In this document: piece after piece, positions 6,801-8,972 of the stretch | Position numbering within the stretch: the first letter of the stretch is position 1 | How the letters are laid out: the number at the start of each line of letters is the position of its first letter | NCBI GenBank assembly: GCA_031289935.1 | Contig: JAITON010000085.1 | Span: forward strand, 1-8,972 | Direction of reading: 5' to 3' | Length of the DNA stretch: 8,972 nucleotides | Source of the DNA: Treponema sp. | Lineage (GTDB): Bacteria > Spirochaetota > Spirochaetia > Treponematales > Breznakiellaceae | The notes under the pieces: model-generated | What the model saw: the letters and a program-made list of their open reading frames with translations, nothing else | Told to the model about the DNA's origin: nothing | The model's database searches: none | Made by a program: the position numbers and the translations under genes

Positions 6801-7628
6801 CAGACCGGCCAGCTCGTCATAGCCGAAGACAAGGTCGAACTCGCCCATGGCGTAGGAGGCGATCTCGTAGAGCCCCCAATGGAAGCCCAAGCCCTGGGGG
6901 CTCAGGTAGAAGTTGTCCGTCATGGCAAAGGACGCTTCGAAATAGCCCCCGTCGTCCAGAGGCTCTCCCGGGTTCTGCCCCAATTTTACCCGCAGATTCT
7001 CCCGCAGGGCATCTTTGGCCATCCCCGCGAGGCGGTCTGCCGTAGCGGGGGCGAAAAAGTCCTCCAGGCCGAGCTGCTTTAGGCTCTGGGTGTCGATCAC
7101 CAGGTATTCCGTTTCCCGCATACCGTGGGCGCCCCCCGAGTAATAGTCCCGGCTCCGGGAAACGACGAAGCACTCCTCCGGGAGGCTCGTCCCGGGAACT
7201 CCCCCGGCGGCCGCATCGGCCCGGGGCCTCGTCATGACGCCTGCAATCGTTTCGTGGTAGTACCAGGGCCCTGGCAAATCCCAGGAATTGGCCGCCGCTT
7301 CCGCCGCCGCATCGTCCCATTCCCGCTGCTTTTCGGCAACCAGGGCGGCGTTATAGGCCGCCGGATCCTGGCCCTGGCAGAGCAGCTCCCGGACGAGGAG
7401 CCCCAGAGCCCCCTCCTGGGGGATATTCTGGAAGCTGATAGAGACCTCAAGCCCGGAGTTGGCCTCGAAGAAGCCAAGGCTCTCGAAGAAGCCAAGGCTC
7501 TCGAAAATATCCGGGTCATCCCCCTGGGGATTCCCGGAATCACGGCCTGGTACGGTCCCGCAGGACACGGCCAGGAAGAACGCCGCCAGCATAAAGGCGG
7601 CCTTGCTAATATGGTGTAAGTGTTTCAT
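6792..7628 (-). CDS. DUF3298/RsiV-like lipoprotein
   Basis: This is a 278-residue predicted lipoprotein. The signal peptide is MKHLHH, a hydrophobic stretch at about 10-21, then AVSC with lipidated Cys23, a relaxed lipobox of the type accepted in spirochaetes. The body has the features of DUF3298, the domain found in the anti-sigma factor RsiV and in PdaC-like proteins: YYSGGAHG at 163-169, a following strand with IDT and L-x-L-x-D-F-F at 186-192, and the C-terminal pattern GFHWGLYEIASYAMGEFDL ending in FGYDELAGLL. In RsiV this domain binds lysozyme, but ligand binding here is inference only. Residues 42-54 contain a perfect duplication (ESLGFF twice, then FE). An upstream in-frame ATG at 7706 is rejected because the signal peptide begins at 7628. 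No good Shine-Dalgarno exists; a promoter ends 7 nt upstream. The esterase gene lies 53 nt upstream. Confidence 0.85.
   Translation of the reverse strand: MKHLHHISKAAFMLAAFFLAVSCGTVPGRDSGNPQGDDPDIFESLGFFESLGFFEANSGLEVSISFQNIPQEGALGLLVRELLCQGQDPAAYNAALVAEKQREWDDAAAEAAANSWDLPGPWYYHETIAGVMTRPRADAAAGGVPGTSLPEECFVVSRSRDYYSGGAHGMRETEYLVIDTQSLKQLGLEDFFAPATADRLAGMAKDALRENLRVKLGQNPGEPLDDGGYFEASFAMTDNFYLSPQGLGFHWGLYEIASYAMGEFDLVFGYDELAGLLR
7464..7505. repeat. Perfect 18-bp in-frame tandem duplication inside the DUF3298 gene
   Basis: The unit CTCGAAGAAGCCAAGGCT occurs at 7464-7481 and again, without a mismatch, at 7482-7499, followed by CTCGAA of a third copy. Because 18 is a multiple of three, the frame is kept and the protein reads ESLGFF twice. 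It falls in the linker between the lipid anchor and the folded domain, where length changes are tolerated. Exact identity at third codon positions means recent duplication or conversion. Confidence 0.9.
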
Positions 7629-7635
7629 GCCTATC

Positions 7636-7664
7636 AATATACCGTAATTCGCCCGGAAAGGCAA
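7636..7664 (-). promoter_or_regulatory. Predicted sigma70-type promoter of the DUF3298 lipoprotein, leaderless geometry
   Basis: On the minus strand a -35 box TTGCCT (7664-7659, four of six) is followed by a 17-nt spacer and a -10 box TATATT (7641-7636, five of six). Only GATAGGC lies between the -10 and the ATG, so the transcript would start at or one base before the start codon. The AGG in that segment is too close to the ATG to be a normal Shine-Dalgarno. It lies in an AT-richer patch of an otherwise GC-rich region. Confidence 0.5.
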
Positions 7665-7681
7665 AAGAGATCCCCTAAAGA

Positions 7682-8686
7682 CTAGCGCAAATAGCTTTCC
7701 ATCCATGCCTTCGCCTGGTCAACCCAGGACTGATTTTGATACCTGATCGGTATAACGGCGCTAACCAGGCCGGGCGCCCCGCCCAGCATGTGGTTATTTC
7801 CCGATCCGCCGGGGCTGATAAAGCTATGGGGTACCGAAGTCTTATCTAAGGCCTCGTTTAACCTGGCGGAATTACTATAGGGAACTATGTTATCGTCGAT
7901 GCCATGCACCAATAGGGTAGGGGGGATTTTATCCGTTGTATACACATAGCTTATGGGCGAAATCGCCTCGATATAGTCCTTATACTCAGCATAATTAGCC
8001 TGGTTTGTCCAATCAGCCTGGGTAAGTTCTATGGGATAACCGGCCAGTTCCGCGCCCATCCAGGAGAGGGTTCCTAATTTTTGCGCTAAACCGGGGCCGT
8101 AATAGCTCATAGAGGACCAGCCCGCATCATCGGTAAAATCGCTGGGCCCGGCTAAACTCACACAGGCCGCGATCCTGATAGGCCGGGTATCGTTTTCCGG
8201 GAAATACCGGTAACTGTAGAGCAGGGCAAGATGCGCCCCCGCCGAATGTCCCGCCAGGATAAAATCCTTGACCCTAACGCCCCGTTCAGCGGCGATCTCC
8301 AGGATTTTTCCCAGCGCCCCGTCAATATCCTGCATCATCTCTTCTATATGAACTGCGTTGTTCCACCGCCTCATTAACCGGTAGTCTATACTGGCGAATA
8401 TATGGTCTTCGGAAAAATCCGTTAAAAACAAGGGATGCCAGAGCTTATTGCCGGCCGTATAAAAACCGCCGTGGATATACACAATCGCGTGGACATCATT
8501 TTTTCCTTCCGGCAGGATGATATTGAGGGTTTGTTGTTTATCCAATCCATAGGCCGCATTCTGCAACGTCCAGCGGACCGGGGCCTGGCCCGGGGCCCGG
8601 AATCCCGCGCCCTGGTTTGACGCGCAGGCGCCCAGCACGATTGCCGCCAGCAGTAATACCGCGGCTCCATCAAAAAATCTTTTCAT
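7682..8686 (-). CDS. Lipoprotein alpha/beta-hydrolase, BD-FAE/HSL-like esterase
   Basis: This 334-residue lipoprotein is probably a serine esterase acting on an unknown ester at the cell envelope. Seen: a signal peptide of basic MKR then a hydrophobic run at 8-20, with the lipobox LGAC and lipidated Cys21; an oxyanion motif HGG at 72-74 after IVYI; a DYRL segment at 101-104; the nucleophile elbow GHSAG with Ser148; the acid in HGIDDNIVP (probably D265); and His299 in GGSGNNHML, completing the triad. The HGG plus GHSAG pattern and the fold order match BD-FAE, kynurenine formamidase-like and HSL-type hydrolases. Feruloyl, acetyl-xylan or other esters are all possible substrates. The start at 8686 is fixed by the signal peptide and by AAGGAGGT, although the frame stays open upstream to 8953. 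Codon and sequence style become more AT-rich than in the neighbouring genes, so separate ancestry is possible. Confidence 0.88.
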   Translation of the reverse strand: MKRFFDGAAVLLLAAIVLGACASNQGAGFRAPGQAPVRWTLQNAAYGLDKQQTLNIILPEGKNDVHAIVYIHGGFYTAGNKLWHPLFLTDFSEDHIFASIDYRLMRRWNNAVHIEEMMQDIDGALGKILEIAAERGVRVKDFILAGHSAGAHLALLYSYRYFPENDTRPIRIAACVSLAGPSDFTDDAGWSSMSYYGPGLAQKLGTLSWMGAELAGYPIELTQADWTNQANYAEYKDYIEAISPISYVYTTDKIPPTLLVHGIDDNIVPYSNSARLNEALDKTSVPHSFISPGGSGNNHMLGGAPGLVSAVIPIRYQNQSWVDQAKAWMESYLR

Positions 8687-8690
8687 CTTG

Positions 8691-8698
8691 ACCTCCTT
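8691..8698 (-). promoter_or_regulatory. Near-perfect Shine-Dalgarno of the esterase gene
   Basis: The minus strand reads AAGGAGGT, then CAAG, then ATG. This strong ribosome-binding site decides the start codon at 8686 over the longer open frame. It contrasts with the two downstream minus genes, which have none. Confidence 0.85.
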
Positions 8699-8752
8699 AT
8701 GAGTGTTAAGATGTATCCTCAAAGCCCGCCCCACGCAAAAGACCAAAGTACC

Positions 8753-8772
8753 GGCTGGGGTCGCCCCCAACC
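8753..8772. other. GC-rich hairpin with GNRA-type loop in the esterase leader region
   Basis: On the minus strand GGTTGGGG, loop GCGA, then CCCCAGCC can form eight pairs (one G-U) closed by a GNRA tetraloop. It lies about 65 nt upstream of the esterase start. The bases after it are T-rich but broken (ACTTTGGTCTTTT), so it is at best a weak terminator for the gene upstream or a leader structure of the esterase mRNA. No convincing promoter is seen in the 158-nt gap between the two genes. Confidence 0.45.
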
Positions 8773-8798
8773 TGGTATTTCTTTCCCCCCATGCCAGT

Positions 8799-8847
8799 GG
8801 AGTTTCGGCGAAGCCGAAACTCCTGAGTTCGGCGAAGCCGAACCTCA
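8799..8847. repeat. Two abutting hairpins of one repeat family, at the stop codon of the partial gene
   Basis: The first hairpin (8799-8823) is a perfect 11-bp inverted repeat, GGAGTTTCGGC, loop GAA, GCCGAAACTCC. The second (8824-8847) starts at the next base: TGAGTTCGGC, loop GAA, GCCGAACCTCA, which pairs fully apart from one bulged base. The cores TTCGGC-GAA-GCCGAA are identical, so they are two copies of one element. On the minus strand the second copy begins exactly with the TGA stop of the gene ending at 8845. No T-tract follows on either strand, so these are not standard intrinsic terminators. They look like REP-type dispersed repeats and could stabilise mRNA 3' ends or reduce readthrough. 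Confidence 0.85.
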
Positions 8848-8972
8848 AGTGACAATAACGCTCACCACATCGGACCAGGGGCCGCGCTTGCCGCCGTCGT
8901 TCTCGTAGGCCGTGGCGTAGTCCGCCACCTTGCCGTAGTCCTCCTCGGCCCACTGGAAATCCCGGACCGTCC
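8845..8972 (-). CDS. C-terminal end of an unidentified gene, FN3-like tail (5' end outside the window)
   Basis: Only the last 42 codons are present, ending in TGA at 8845. The peptide contains DFQWAEEDYGKVADYATAY, then ENDGGKRGPWSDVVSVIVT. The Y-x-A-x-x-Y-E-N-D-G-G-K-R-G-P-W-S-D pattern followed by a hydrophobic strand resembles the last strands of a fibronectin type III-like beta sandwich, as seen at the C-terminus of some uncharacterised bacterial proteins. I chose this frame over the open frame that continues to the esterase because it has this coherent domain ending and stops right at the hairpin pair; the alternative frame is Arg/Gly-rich and looks like a GC shadow. The full protein and its function cannot be judged. 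Confidence 0.6.
   Translation of the reverse strand, partial: TVRDFQWAEEDYGKVADYATAYENDGGKRGPWSDVVSVIVT

Noticed and set aside
7629..7706. 26-residue N-terminal extension of the DUF3298 protein from the ATG at 7706
   Set aside because: It would overlap the end of the esterase gene and place residues before a clear lipoprotein signal peptide beginning MKH.
8720..8745. Candidate esterase promoter (TTGCGT - 17 nt - TACATC)
   Set aside because: Both boxes match only three of six consensus positions, so chance is a sufficient explanation.
8799..8847. Twin hairpins as intrinsic terminators or an integron attC/att site
   Set aside because: No T-tract follows on either strand, and no integrase, recombinase or core-site motif is visible; a repeat-family explanation fits better.
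8687..8953. N-terminal extension of the esterase to the first in-frame ATG at 8953
   Set aside because: The extension would bury the signal peptide and lipobox, crosses the hairpin repeats, is Arg/Gly-rich at its start, and ignores the AAGGAGGT site directly upstream of 8686.

Overview
The window is GC-rich and densely coded. It looks like chromosomal DNA from a spirochaete of the Treponema group. The main reasons are the topoisomerase IV A subunit, which resembles the short spirochaetal ParC (Borrelia-like) rather than the proteobacterial form; the FtsH with a charged and proline-rich cytosolic N-terminal extension; the HAMP plus class III cyclase receptor, a type abundant in treponemes; and the run of lipoproteins. 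This assignment is inferred from remembered family features, not from a search.

Layout. Positions 14-4990 (+) form a compact housekeeping operon: ftsH (membrane AAA+ zinc protease), then after 7 nt parC, then with an ATGA overlap a membrane-anchored coiled-coil protein of unknown function. It meets the minus-strand block tail to tail, with only 8 nt between stop codons. Positions 4999-8972 (-) read right to left: the last 42 codons of an unidentified gene with an FN3-like end, a lipoprotein alpha/beta-hydrolase (BD-FAE/HSL-like esterase), a DUF3298/RsiV-like lipoprotein, and a two-TM Cache-like/HAMP/class III adenylate cyclase receptor with a TPR-like tail. The minus genes all point to the cell envelope (two lipoproteins and one sensor), but no shared pathway can be shown.

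The most unusual material is small-scale. (1) Two consecutive minus genes, the cyclase and the DUF3298 lipoprotein, each have a plausible sigma70-type promoter with a 17-nt spacer whose -10 box ends only 6-7 nt before the start codon, and neither has a useful Shine-Dalgarno. This predicts leaderless or nearly leaderless transcripts. The neighbouring esterase has a near-perfect Shine-Dalgarno. (2) Three short repeat elements sit in the minus block: abutting perfect hairpins starting at the stop codon of the partial gene, an 18-bp tandem repeat that repeats the last codons and stop of the DUF3298 gene, and an in-frame 18-bp perfect duplication inside that gene. (3) ParC has Ala where quinolone-sensitive enzymes have Ser.

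I see no mobile element, CRISPR array, tRNA, rRNA, phage gene or defence system, and no convincing new multi-gene system. The coding content is mostly ordinary; the repeats, the leaderless architecture and the unknown coiled-coil protein deserve the second look.
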